From CALMSM01 sp964534095 (lineage in GTDB: Bacteria > Patescibacteriota > Saccharimonadia > Saccharimonadales > CALMSM01), in NCBI GenBank assembly GCA_964534095.1, contig CAZHPF010000017.1:1-13497 (forward strand): DNA of 13,497 nt, given 5' to 3'. The notes below the pieces were generated by a model. The model did no database searches. It was not told where the DNA came from and was given only the letters and a program-made list of their open reading frames with translations. A program made the translations under genes and the position numbers. Within the stretch, counting starts at the first letter, position 1. Every line of letters begins with the position of its first letter. Below, piece after piece: positions 5,824 through 12,441 of the stretch.

Positions 5824-6438
5824 ATGAAAGCACTTATTACGAGAAAGGTTGGCATGACATCTACCATCGCAGAAGACGGCAGTACACAAGCTATTACCTT
5901 GCTTTCCGCTACGCCAAACGTCATCACGCAGGTAAAGAACACCGAAATCGACGGCTATGTGGCCGTGCAGCTCGGGTTTGAGGCCGCCAAGCGTGTGAAT
6001 AAAGCGCAAGCTGGACATCTCAAAGCCTCAGGCGCGATGCCAAAAATTATAAACGAATTTCGTATAGACGACATCACCGAAGACCTCAAGGTTGGAACAG
6101 AAATCAGCCCCGAGGTCTTTTCAATTGGCGATGTTGTCCACGTAACGGGCACCAGTAAAGGTAAAGGCTGGGCGGGCACCATTAAACGGCATGGTTTTCA
6201 TCGGGGTCGTAAAACACACGGTGGTGGCAGCTACCGTCGTCCGGGCTCAATCGGTTCTATGTACCCTCAGAAAATTTTTAAGGGCAAGCGCATGGCTGGA
6301 CAAATGGGTGACGAGCAGGTTACGGTACGTAACCTCAAGATTGCACTAGTCGATACCGAACTGGGAGTCATTGGTGTAACTGGCGCTGTACCTGGTCCGC
6401 GCAAAGGCATCGTATTAATCCGAGGAGCAGACCTATGA
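5824..6438 (+). CDS. rplC: 50S ribosomal protein L3
   Basis: L3 is an early assembly protein of the 50S subunit whose long loop approaches the peptidyl-transferase centre. The 204-residue product begins MKALITRKVGMTSTI and holds the L3 core GDVVHVTGTSKGKGWAGTIKR (102-122), HGFHRGRKTHGGGSYRRPGS (123-142) and FKGKRMAGQMGDEQVTV (152-168). The loop reads GSIGSMYPQK (141-150), different from the E. coli loop carrying the methylated Gln. ATG 5824 is chosen because the family N-terminus begins there and AAGGA (5815-5819) precedes it; the frame continues upstream to 5659 but those residues are unlike L3 and run through the leader. It is the first gene of the continuous ribosomal run, and its stop overlaps rplD (ATGA). 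Confidence 0.97.
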   Translation: MKALITRKVGMTSTIAEDGSTQAITLLSATPNVITQVKNTEIDGYVAVQLGFEAAKRVNKAQAGHLKASGAMPKIINEFRIDDITEDLKVGTEISPEVFSIGDVVHVTGTSKGKGWAGTIKRHGFHRGRKTHGGGSYRRPGSIGSMYPQKIFKGKRMAGQMGDEQVTVRNLKIALVDTELGVIGVTGAVPGPRKGIVLIRGADL

Positions 6439-7079
6439 GTGTGGCGACATATACCAAGTCAGGGGCAAAAGCTGCAACTCCTGCCAAACTCGACAAAGCA
6501 GTTTTCGGGGTAGAAGTTAAAAACCATGAACTCTTAAAATCTGCGTATGTTGCGTACCTCGCAAATGGCCGCACTTCTGCGGGCAACGTTAAGACCCGCG
6601 GACTTGTACGTGGTGGAGGCCGAAAACCCTGGAAGCAAAAGGGTACTGGACGGGCTCGTTTTGGCTCCAGCCGTAACCCGATTTGGCGCGGCGGAGGCAT
6701 AGTGTTTGGGCCGACAGGTAACGAAAACTACAGCCATACTATGCATACAACCGCTAAACGTCAGGCAATCAGACAAGCTCTCACGTTAAAGCAAAGCAAT
6801 GTTGTGGTGATTGAGACGTTTGAGTGCAAAGACGGTAAAGTAGCGGATACAGTTAAGCTGTTTGATAAGGTCGGTGCCAAAGGAAATATCTTACTTGTTG
6901 TAAGCGCGAAGGACGAGCTTGTCAAACGCGCTACTGGCAACTTGCCACGCGTTCAAGTTGTTCAAGCAAACTACCTTAATGTGTATGATCTTCTTAACGC
7001 TGACACTATAGTTATATCCAAGAAATCACTGGCAGTAATCCACGAATGGCTTGGCACAGCCAAAAAGGCGGAGGCGTAA
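6435..7079 (+). CDS. rplD: 50S ribosomal protein L4
   Basis: L4 binds 23S rRNA in early assembly and extends a loop into the exit tunnel; in E. coli it also represses its own operon through the leader RNA. The 214-residue product has the tunnel-loop signature GGGRKPWKQKGTGRARFGSS (60-79) followed by PIWRGGGIVFGP (82-93). The globular end carries ILLVVSAKDELVKRATGN and NVYDLLNADTIVISKKSL. The N-terminus MSVATYTKSGAKAATPAKL is basic and a little unusual. The ATG overlaps the rplC stop by ATGA, with GAGGAG a few bases upstream, so translation is likely coupled. If the operon is autoregulated as in E. coli, this protein is the candidate regulator of the leader at 5679-5736. Confidence 0.97.
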   Translation: MSVATYTKSGAKAATPAKLDKAVFGVEVKNHELLKSAYVAYLANGRTSAGNVKTRGLVRGGGRKPWKQKGTGRARFGSSRNPIWRGGGIVFGPTGNENYSHTMHTTAKRQAIRQALTLKQSNVVVIETFECKDGKVADTVKLFDKVGAKGNILLVVSAKDELVKRATGNLPRVQVVQANYLNVYDLLNADTIVISKKSLAVIHEWLGTAKKAEA

Positions 7080-7081
7080 CT

Positions 7082-7417
7082 ATGAGTAAAACGATGACTC
7101 TCAAACCACGGATTAGCGAAAAAGCTTACGCCCAGAGCCAAGCTGCCAATGTGTATGTATTTGTCGTGCCTGCCGATGCCAATAAGCTAACCGTTGCACA
7201 GGCCATAGAAGTGCAGTTTAGTGTGACCGTTACGGCTGTTAATATTGCGAACGTAAAGGGCAAAGTGAAAACGTCTTACCGTAAGCGCGGCGGACGGACT
7301 GCTGGCAACCGAATAGATATCAAAAAAGCGTACGTAACAGTTAAAAGTGGCGATGTAATTCCTGTCTTTGCTAACGAAGAGGACACCAAGCCCGCGGCCA
7401 AAAAGGAGAAAAAGTAG
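7082..7417 (+). CDS. rplW: 50S ribosomal protein L23
   Basis: L23 sits at the exit of the peptide tunnel and serves as the docking site for trigger factor and SRP. The 111-residue product starts MSKTMTLKPRISEKAYAQS, matching the L23 N-terminus (P-x-x-SEK), and continues with NVYVFVVPADANKLTVAQAIE and FSVTVTAVNIANVKGK. YRKRGGRTAGNRIDIKKAYV (67-86) is the rRNA-binding part. The C-terminus is a Lys/Glu-rich tail that partly encodes the Shine-Dalgarno for rplB. ATG 7082 is chosen over the in-frame ATG 7046, which would start inside rplD. GGAGG (7070-7074) lies 7 bases upstream. Two bases separate it from rplD, and rplB begins immediately after its TAG stop. Confidence 0.96.
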   Translation: MSKTMTLKPRISEKAYAQSQAANVYVFVVPADANKLTVAQAIEVQFSVTVTAVNIANVKGKVKTSYRKRGGRTAGNRIDIKKAYVTVKSGDVIPVFANEEDTKPAAKKEKK

Positions 7418-8254
7418 ATGGCTATTAAAACATACCGACCTACTACTCCCGGCCGTCGCGGCATGACCACTCAGGATTTTGACACGATCACCACCAAACG
7501 ACCGGTCAAATCACTCATTGCTATCAAGAAAAAGACTGCCGGCCGTAACAACCAAGGCCGTATCACGACTCGCCATCGGGGCGGCGGCGCCCGCAGGTTT
7601 ATCCGCATCGTTAACTTCAAGCTTGCTCCCGGCGCCACGGCAACCGTAGAGCACATCGAATACGACCCAGGACGCAGCGCCCGCATCGCGCGGATCAAAG
7701 ACCAGAATAACCAGTATCACTACATTTTAGCGGCTCAAGGCATGAAAGTTGGCCAGACTATTTCTAGCGGCGAAGAGTCACCAATTGAAACAGGCAATCG
7801 TCTATTGCTCAAAAATATCCCTGTAGGTAGTGTTGTCCATGCCGTTGAGTTACAGCCCGGCCAGGGTGCTAAACTGGTTCGTTCTGCCGGAAACGGTGCA
7901 CAACTAGTGGCACGTGAAGGTAACTATGCCCAACTCAAACTGCCGAGCGGCGAAGTACGTATGGTGCACGTCGAGTGTGCCGCAAGCATCGGTGCTGTTG
8001 GTAATGAACAACACCAAAACATCAAGGTGGGTAAGGCTGGGCGCACACGGCACAAAGGCATTCGTCCTACAGTACGTGGTGTTGTGATGAACGCAGCCGA
8101 TCACCCTCATGGTGGTGGTGATGGAGGCCGGCATGGTATTGGTAAAGATCCGCGTACACCGTGGGGTCAGAAGACGCTCGGATACAAAACTCGCCGCCGT
8201 AAAGTAAGTAATAAGTTCATCGTCCGCACACGACATGCGGCTAAGAGGAAATAA
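7418..8254 (+). CDS. rplB: 50S ribosomal protein L2
   Basis: L2 is one of the most conserved 50S proteins, needed for subunit joining and for peptidyl-transferase activity. The 278-residue length is normal. The C-terminal signature RGVVMNAADHPHGGGDGGRH (220-239) includes His229, the position of the catalytically important His229 of E. coli. It is followed by TPWGQKTLGYKTR. The N-terminal half contains GRNNQGRITTRHRGGG (42-57) and the OB-fold segment EYDPGRSARIARI (81-93). The start ATG touches the rplW stop (TAGATG) and AAGGAG lies just upstream within rplW. Three bases separate it from rpsS. Confidence 0.98.
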   Translation: MAIKTYRPTTPGRRGMTTQDFDTITTKRPVKSLIAIKKKTAGRNNQGRITTRHRGGGARRFIRIVNFKLAPGATATVEHIEYDPGRSARIARIKDQNNQYHYILAAQGMKVGQTISSGEESPIETGNRLLLKNIPVGSVVHAVELQPGQGAKLVRSAGNGAQLVAREGNYAQLKLPSGEVRMVHVECAASIGAVGNEQHQNIKVGKAGRTRHKGIRPTVRGVVMNAADHPHGGGDGGRHGIGKDPRTPWGQKTLGYKTRRRKVSNKFIVRTRHAAKRK

Positions 8255-8257
8255 ACT

Positions 8258-8533
8258 ATGTCACGATCACTGAAAAAAGGACCATTTATAGACCCCAAAC
8301 TAGCCAAGAAGGTAGCGGCTTTAGGTGCCGAAGATCGCACGATCATCAAAACCTGGGCGCGCGCCAGTACTATTCCGCCTGAGTTCGTAGGCCGCACGAT
8401 TGCCGTACATAACGGTAAAGTACACGTTCCTGTATTTGTCACCGAAAACATGGTCGGCCATAAACTTGGCGAGTTTAGCCCCACCCGTAAATTCCGCAGC
8501 CACGGTGGTAAGCTTGCGAAAGGTAAGAAGTAA
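8258..8533 (+). CDS. rpsS: 30S ribosomal protein S19
   Basis: S19 lies in the 30S head with S13 and contacts the A-site finger. The 91-residue product begins MSRSLKKGPFID, the family hallmark. It contains IIKTWARASTIPPEFVGRTIAVHNGK (29-54) and the C-terminal signature GHKLGEFSPTRKFRSHGG (67-84). A basic tail ends in KLAKGKK. GAGGAAA in the last codons of rplB, about 9 bases upstream, is the ribosome binding site. The rplV start follows after two bases. Confidence 0.97.
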   Translation: MSRSLKKGPFIDPKLAKKVAALGAEDRTIIKTWARASTIPPEFVGRTIAVHNGKVHVPVFVTENMVGHKLGEFSPTRKFRSHGGKLAKGKK

Positions 8534-8535
8534 TT

Positions 8536-8934
8536 ATGAGTGTCAAAGCAGTAGCTAAAGGTGTTCGCATGAGCCCACGCAAAGTATCGGTTGTGGCAGC
8601 GCTAGTCCGCGGGCGAACCGTTGAGGATGCGGTAGTGATTCTTAGCCACACTCCTCGCCGTTCTGCTGTAGCCGTTCGCAAAGTAATTGAGTCGGCTAAA
8701 GCAAATGCCACCCATAACCATAATTATAAGGCCGACTCCCTTCGAATCACCGAGATTCGCGTCAGCACTGGCCCAAGCATTAAACGCTATCGACCCGCAG
8801 CTCACGGCCGCGCACTTCCTTTTCTTCGTCGAAGTAGTCACATATATGTTGAAGTTGATGGCGATCAGCGTGCGGCCAAGAAACCAGCCACCGACAAGCC
8901 AGTAACTGCAACCAAAGCAAAAGGAGCCAAATAA
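8536..8934 (+). CDS. rplV: 50S ribosomal protein L22
   Basis: L22 lines the exit tunnel opposite L4; its beta-hairpin is where macrolide-resistance changes arise in other bacteria. The 132-residue product has AKGVRMSPRKVSVVAALVRG (7-26) and the hairpin and conserved end GPSIKRYRPAAHGRALPFLRR (79-99), then SSHIYVEV. An Ala/Lys/Thr-rich tail of about 25 residues follows; such tails are variable in the family. Compared with E. coli the hairpin tip reads YRPAAHGRALPF. It lacks a strong Shine-Dalgarno (only AAGAAG upstream), so it may depend on coupling to rpsS. Its TAA overlaps the rpsC ATG (TAATG), with AAAGGAG in its tail serving rpsC. Confidence 0.96.
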   Translation: MSVKAVAKGVRMSPRKVSVVAALVRGRTVEDAVVILSHTPRRSAVAVRKVIESAKANATHNHNYKADSLRITEIRVSTGPSIKRYRPAAHGRALPFLRRSSHIYVEVDGDQRAAKKPATDKPVTATKAKGAK

Positions 8935-9566
8935 TGGGTCAAAAAGTAAACCCCATCAGCATGCGTCTGCAAGTCAACAAAGACTGGCGTAGCAAATGGT
9001 TCGCAAACAAGCGGGAATATGCCAATTACCTGACACAAGACCTACAAGTCCGCAGACTAATTCAAGGTAAAGTTGGAACACGAGGCGCTGTCAATAAAGT
9101 TGACATCGAACGCTCACCCAACCTCGTTACCGTAACGATTACGACTGCTAAAGCTGGTGTTGTTATTGGCCGGGGAGGCACCGGCGCACAGGAGCTAAAA
9201 GCAGCTATTCTCAAAATCTATGGCGTGCCAGTAAGGGTTAATATAGAAGAAGTCAAAAAGCCTGAGCTATACGCCAAGCTTGTTGCCGAAAATATTGCCC
9301 ACCAAATTGAGCGGCGCATTGCTTTCCGTCGTGCGGTAAAGTCTTCTGCTGCCGCCACAATGCGTGCTGGTGCCAAAGGTATCCGTATTGAAGTTGCAGG
9401 ACGACTGGGTGGTGCCGAAATGTCCCGCCGTGAGAAAACGGTAGAAGGAAGTGTGCCGCTTCATACGCTTCGTGCCGATATTGATTTTCACAAATGCGCT
9501 GCTACCTATCCAGGTGCTGGTCTGATTGGCGTCAAAGTATGGATTTATAAGGGGGAGATAAAGTAA
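8934..9566 (+). CDS. rpsC: 30S ribosomal protein S3
   Basis: S3 forms part of the mRNA entry channel and helicase site of the 30S head. The 210-residue product starts MGQKVNPISMRL. It has a KH domain with the GxxG turn GRGG (79-82) in VVIGRGGTGAQELKAAI. The C-terminal domain has GIRIEVAGRLGGAEMSRRE (149-167) and VPLHTLRADIDF (174-185). The end reads TYPGAGLIGVKVWIYKGE, three or so residues longer between Tyr and the IGVKVW strand than the E. coli sequence as I recall it. It overlaps rplV and rplP by TAATG at both ends. GGGGGAGA near its 3' end provides the ribosome binding site of rplP. Confidence 0.97.
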   Translation: MGQKVNPISMRLQVNKDWRSKWFANKREYANYLTQDLQVRRLIQGKVGTRGAVNKVDIERSPNLVTVTITTAKAGVVIGRGGTGAQELKAAILKIYGVPVRVNIEEVKKPELYAKLVAENIAHQIERRIAFRRAVKSSAAATMRAGAKGIRIEVAGRLGGAEMSRREKTVEGSVPLHTLRADIDFHKCAATYPGAGLIGVKVWIYKGEIK

Positions 9567-9979
9567 TGTTACTTCCGAAGCGTCAAAAACACCGAAAAGT
9601 GTTCAAAGGCAAAATTCGCGGTGTGGCAAGCGTTGGCAACCGTATAAGCTTCGGTGATTACGCGTTGCAATGCCAGAGCCACGAACGCATCACGTCGCGG
9701 CAGATTGAATCAGCTCGACAAGCCATGACCCGTTACATTAAACGCGGCGGTAAGATATGGATTCGTATATTTCCTCACACCCCAGTGACGCGCAAACCTC
9801 AAGATGTAAAAATGGGAAGCGGTAAAGGCAACCCAGAATTCTTCGTCGCCAAAGTAAAACCCGGCACAGTGTTGTTTGAAATGCAAGGTGTCACTGAAGA
9901 AATTGCTCGTGAAGCAATGCGCTTGGCTGCCCACAAACTGCCGGTTAAAACGAAGTTTGTTGTCAAGGAGGAGGCGTAA
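9566..9979 (+). CDS. rplP: 50S ribosomal protein L16
   Basis: L16 sits near the A-site tRNA elbow and organises the 50S functional centre late in assembly. The 137-residue product begins MLLPKRQKHRKVFKGKIRGVA. It contains RQIESARQAMTRYIKRGGKI (45-64), WIRIFPHTPVT and the conserved MGSGKGNPEFFVAKVKPG (83-100). The residue before MGSGKGN is Lys82, aligning with E. coli Arg81, the target of the Arg hydroxylase YcfD, so that modification would not apply. The C-terminus encodes AAGGAGGAGGCG, a very strong Shine-Dalgarno for rpmC. The junctions on both sides are TAATG overlaps. Confidence 0.97.
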   Translation: MLLPKRQKHRKVFKGKIRGVASVGNRISFGDYALQCQSHERITSRQIESARQAMTRYIKRGGKIWIRIFPHTPVTRKPQDVKMGSGKGNPEFFVAKVKPGTVLFEMQGVTEEIAREAMRLAAHKLPVKTKFVVKEEA

Positions 9980-10179
9980 TGAAAGTCGCAGAAATCCGCA
10001 AAATCAAGACAACTGAGCTGACGGCTGAGACAACCAAGCTTCGCGAAGAAATCGCTGAACTGCGTCGCCGCATACATATGGGCGAAACTACCAATGTCCG
10101 TGTGTTGCGCAGCAAACGCAAGGATCTAGCCCGCATGTTAACCGTACTGTCAGAACAACTATCAAAGGAGGCCGCGTAA
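9979..10179 (+). CDS. rpmC: 50S ribosomal protein L29
   Basis: L29 is a small two-helix protein beside L23 at the peptide exit site. The product is 66 residues, normal for the family. It consists of two helices with the expected pattern LTAETTKLREEIAELRRRIHMG (14-35) and NVRVLRSKRKDLARMLTVLSEQ (39-60). The alternation of Leu/Ile with Lys/Arg/Glu supports the coiled two-helix fold. It overlaps rplP and rpsQ by TAATG, and its final codons contain AAAGGAGG as the ribosome binding site of rpsQ. Position between L16 and S17 confirms identity despite the weak sequence conservation typical of L29. Confidence 0.94.
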   Translation: MKVAEIRKIKTTELTAETTKLREEIAELRRRIHMGETTNVRVLRSKRKDLARMLTVLSEQLSKEAA

Positions 10180-10469
10180 TGGCAAAAACACTCACTGGTG
10201 TTGTATCGTCTGACAAAACCGACAAGACTATTGTCGTAAGCGTTGCAACCCGGAAAACCCACCCCATTTACAAAAAACAATACACCGAAACTAAAAAGTT
10301 TATGGCTCATGATGAAAAGAATGAAGCCCACAGTGGTGATACCGTAGTTATTTCCGAAACCAGGCCTCTATCGGCTCGTAAGCGCTTTATTCTTGACAGA
10401 GTACTTACCAAGGCTGGCGTTAAGCACGTTGAGTCTGCTCCTGAATCCGAACCGGAGGAATCGAAATGA
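10179..10469 (+). CDS. rpsQ: 30S ribosomal protein S17
   Basis: S17 is a primary 16S rRNA-binding protein with an OB fold. The 96-residue product begins MAKTLTGVVSSDKTDKTIVVSV and contains RKTHPIYKKQYTETKKFMAHDE (25-46) and the family signature GDTVVISETRPLSARKRF (53-70). An acidic C-terminal tail (ESAPESEPEESK) follows and includes the codons that form CCGGAGGAA, the ribosome binding site for rplN. The TGA stop overlaps the rplN ATG (ATGA), one of two such junctions in this operon. Confidence 0.96.
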   Translation: MAKTLTGVVSSDKTDKTIVVSVATRKTHPIYKKQYTETKKFMAHDEKNEAHSGDTVVISETRPLSARKRFILDRVLTKAGVKHVESAPESEPEESK

Positions 10470-10834
10470 TCCAACAAGAATCACGACTAACAGTTTGCGA
10501 TAACTCAGGCGCCAAAGAAATCCTATGCATTCGCGTACTTGGTGGTACTCGCCGTCGCTATGCCCGTGTCGGTGATGTAATCACAGCGACAGTTAAGCAC
10601 GCTGCACCTAACGGCAACGTTAAGAAAAAGTCAGTTGTCCGTGCTGTTGTCGTCCGTACGCAGAACAGTATCAAACGCAAAGATGGCTCAACTATCAAAT
10701 TTGATGATAATGCAGCGGTCATTATTGGCGACGATAAGCTGCCGAAGGCTACCCGTATCTTTGGCCCTGTACCTCGAGAACTTCGTGATCAGGGGTATGC
10801 CAAAATAATCAGCCTCGCACCGGAGGTACTGTAA
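10466..10834 (+). CDS. rplN: 50S ribosomal protein L14
   Basis: L14 forms intersubunit bridges and is the docking site of the silencing factor RsfS in bacteria. The 122-residue length is exactly typical. It begins MIQQESRLTVCDNSGAKEIL and contains GGTRRRYARVGDVITATVK (26-44), then KKSVVRAVVVRTQ and IFGPVPRELRDQGYAKIISLAPEVL at the end. The N-terminus and the closing Ala-Pro-Glu-Val-Leu are family hallmarks. ATGA overlap with rpsQ and TAATG overlap with rplX indicate coupled translation. CGGAGG in the last codons serves rplX. Confidence 0.97.
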   Translation: MIQQESRLTVCDNSGAKEILCIRVLGGTRRRYARVGDVITATVKHAAPNGNVKKKSVVRAVVVRTQNSIKRKDGSTIKFDDNAAVIIGDDKLPKATRIFGPVPRELRDQGYAKIISLAPEVL

Positions 10835-11166
10835 TGGAAAAACAAATCTATAAGATCCGACTAAAAAAAGGCGACACAGTGGTAGTGCTGTCGGGCAAAT
10901 ATAAGGGCAAGTCAGGTAAAGTTACAGCAACGCACCCAACGCTCAACAAGGTAACCGTAGAAGGCATCAATATTGTCAAAAAACACCAGAAGCCAAATCG
11001 AGAACATCCTCAAGGCGGCATTATCGAGATAACGAAACCAATTTGGGTAAGCAAGGTAGCAATCCAAGAACCTACCACAAAAAAACCCTCACGTATTGGA
11101 TTCAAAATCGATAAAGACGGTAAGAAAGCGCGAATATTTAAGTCTACCGGAAAGGAGATCAAGTAA
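10834..11166 (+). CDS. rplX: 50S ribosomal protein L24
   Basis: L24 is an assembly initiator of the 50S subunit. The 110-residue product starts MEKQIYKIRLKKGDTVVVLSG and holds a KOW motif (about 11-36) of the type GDxVxVxxGxxKGKxGKV. It continues with VEGINIVKKHQKPN, typical of L24. The distal region keeps PSRIGFKIDKDGKKARIFKS, the conserved (T/S)RxG segment. Where some L24 proteins carry Cys pairs, this one has none. It overlaps its neighbours by TAATG on both sides, and AAAGGAG near its 3' end provides the ribosome binding site for rplE. Confidence 0.95.
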   Translation: MEKQIYKIRLKKGDTVVVLSGKYKGKSGKVTATHPTLNKVTVEGINIVKKHQKPNREHPQGGIIEITKPIWVSKVAIQEPTTKKPSRIGFKIDKDGKKARIFKSTGKEIK

Positions 11167-11753
11167 TGGCTACTACAAAAACTGCAACATCTGCTTCTCC
11201 AACGGTAGCACGGCTTAAAGGACTATTTGTCGGGCAACACACTGCTGAACTCCAAAAAGAGCTTGGACTTGCCAATGTCAGTGAAGTTCCTGTTTTGGAA
11301 AAAATTGTGGTGAACGTAGGGCTTGGTAAGGCAAAAGAAGACAAGAAAATCATTGAAGCCGCCAACAATACGCTCCGTAAAATTACCGGCCAGCAACCTG
11401 TCGCTACGTATGCTAAAAACTCAATCGCAGGCTTTAAGTTACGTGAAGGACAAAAGATTGGGCTGAAAGTAACACTACGCGATGAGCGTATGTACGAGTT
11501 CATGGATCGGCTTATTAATATTGTTATGCCTCGGCTGCGCGACTTTCACGGTGTTAGTGTCAAAGCGTTTGATAAGTCGGGAAACTACAGTGTTGGCTTA
11601 GTCGACCAATCAGTGTTTCCCGAGCTTACGTTTGACGAAACGACCACTACACATGGTTTACAAGCTGTTTTTGTCATCAAATCAAAGAGCCCTCAACATT
11701 CAAGAGCATTGCTGACAAAGTTTGGCATGCCATTCGAAAAGGAGAAGAAATAA
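11166..11753 (+). CDS. rplE: 50S ribosomal protein L5
   Basis: L5 belongs to the central protuberance, binds 5S rRNA with L18, and contacts the P-site tRNA and S13. The 195-residue product carries an Ala/Thr/Ser-rich N-terminal extension of about 14 residues before ARLKGLF. Core matches include VLEKIVVNVGLGKA (43-56), RKITGQQPVATYAKNSIAGFKLREG (70-94), MYEFMDRLINIVMPRLRDF (108-126), and the closing segment with TLRDERM. The ATG at 11166 overlaps the rplX stop and has AAAGGAG upstream, so the extension is probably real. TAATG also joins it to rpsN. Confidence 0.96.
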   Translation: MATTKTATSASPTVARLKGLFVGQHTAELQKELGLANVSEVPVLEKIVVNVGLGKAKEDKKIIEAANNTLRKITGQQPVATYAKNSIAGFKLREGQKIGLKVTLRDERMYEFMDRLINIVMPRLRDFHGVSVKAFDKSGNYSVGLVDQSVFPELTFDETTTTHGLQAVFVIKSKSPQHSRALLTKFGMPFEKEKK

Positions 11754-12022
11754 TGGCTAAGAAATCAAGCATAGCACGCGACGAAAAACGAAAGCGTATG
11801 ATCAACCAGTATGCCGCTAAGCGTGCCGAACTCAAGAAACTCGGCGACCGGGACGGGTTGCATGCATTACCCCGAAACAGTTCCCCAACACGATTCAAAA
11901 ACCGTTGTAGTGAAACTGGCAGGTCACGTGCTTATATGCGGCAGTTTGGGCTAAGCCGGCTTAGCTTTCGTGAGCATGCAAGCAAAGGTGAAATTCCTGG
12001 CGTAACAAAGGCGAGCTGGTAA
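11753..12022 (+). CDS. rpsN: 30S ribosomal protein S14, zinc-independent type
   Basis: S14 lies in the 30S head with S3, S10 and S19. The product is 89 residues, the longer zinc-free form, not the roughly 61-residue zinc-ribbon form. The signature region FKNRCSETGRSRAYMRQFGLSRLSFRE (48-74) keeps only one cysteine (Cys52); the positions that are Cys in the zinc type are Thr and Ser. The N-terminus MAKKSSIARDEKRKRMINQYAAKRAELKK is the usual basic helix. AAAGGAG in the rplE tail precedes the TAATG junction. The next gene, rpsH, starts 8 bases after its stop, the first real gap since rplV. Confidence 0.96.
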   Translation: MAKKSSIARDEKRKRMINQYAAKRAELKKLGDRDGLHALPRNSSPTRFKNRCSETGRSRAYMRQFGLSRLSFREHASKGEIPGVTKASW

Positions 12023-12030
12023 GGAGTATT

Positions 12031-12432
12031 ATGAGTAATGTAACATCAGATCCAATTGCAGATATGCTGTCTCGTGTGCGCAATGCGATTGCGGTAAACA
12101 AAGCACAGGTCAGTTTGCCTCATTCTAAGGCCAAAGAGGCGGTCGCTCGTATCCTTCAAGCCAACAAGTATTTGGTAAGCGTAAATGTGAGCGATGCTGC
12201 GGTAGGAAAAACTCTCACGCTTGATCTTCGCAGCGAAGACGCCAACAGTCCTATTACGGAAATTGTACGGTTGAGCACCCCAGGTCGTCGAATGTATAGT
12301 TCGGCGGACAAGATTCCCAAAGTCAAACAAGGTCGTGGCTTGGTCGTTATCAGTACTTCGCACGGTATGATGACTGGCCGCGAAGCACACGACAAACGCT
12401 TGGGTGGTGAATTAGTTTGTAAGGTTTATTAA
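12031..12432 (+). CDS. rpsH: 30S ribosomal protein S8
   Basis: S8 is a primary 16S rRNA-binding protein of the 30S platform and in E. coli the translational repressor of the spc operon. The 133-residue product opens with SDPIADMLSRVRNAI (6-20). It ends with the S8 signature GRGLVVISTSHGMMTGREAH (101-120) and GGELVCKVY. The C-terminal half is the rRNA-contacting part. AAGGAG (12022-12027), overlapping the end of rpsN, is the ribosome binding site. In E. coli the S8 target lies at the L5 start; no such structure was sought by folding here, so autoregulation is open. Confidence 0.96.
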   Translation: MSNVTSDPIADMLSRVRNAIAVNKAQVSLPHSKAKEAVARILQANKYLVSVNVSDAAVGKTLTLDLRSEDANSPITEIVRLSTPGRRMYSSADKIPKVKQGRGLVVISTSHGMMTGREAHDKRLGGELVCKVY

Positions 12433-12441
12433 GGAGAAAGC

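Noticed and set aside
5951..6182. Minus-strand open frames within the ribosomal genes and within 834-1799
   Set aside because: They are antisense shadows of well-supported plus-strand genes, with no ribosome binding sites and no recognisable families.
7046..7081. Longer rplW start inside rplD
   Set aside because: ATG 7082 gives the normal L23 N-terminus and has GGAGG at suitable distance.
11753..12022. Zinc-ribbon type S14
   Set aside because: Only one Cys remains and the length is 89 residues, so the zinc-free type fits.
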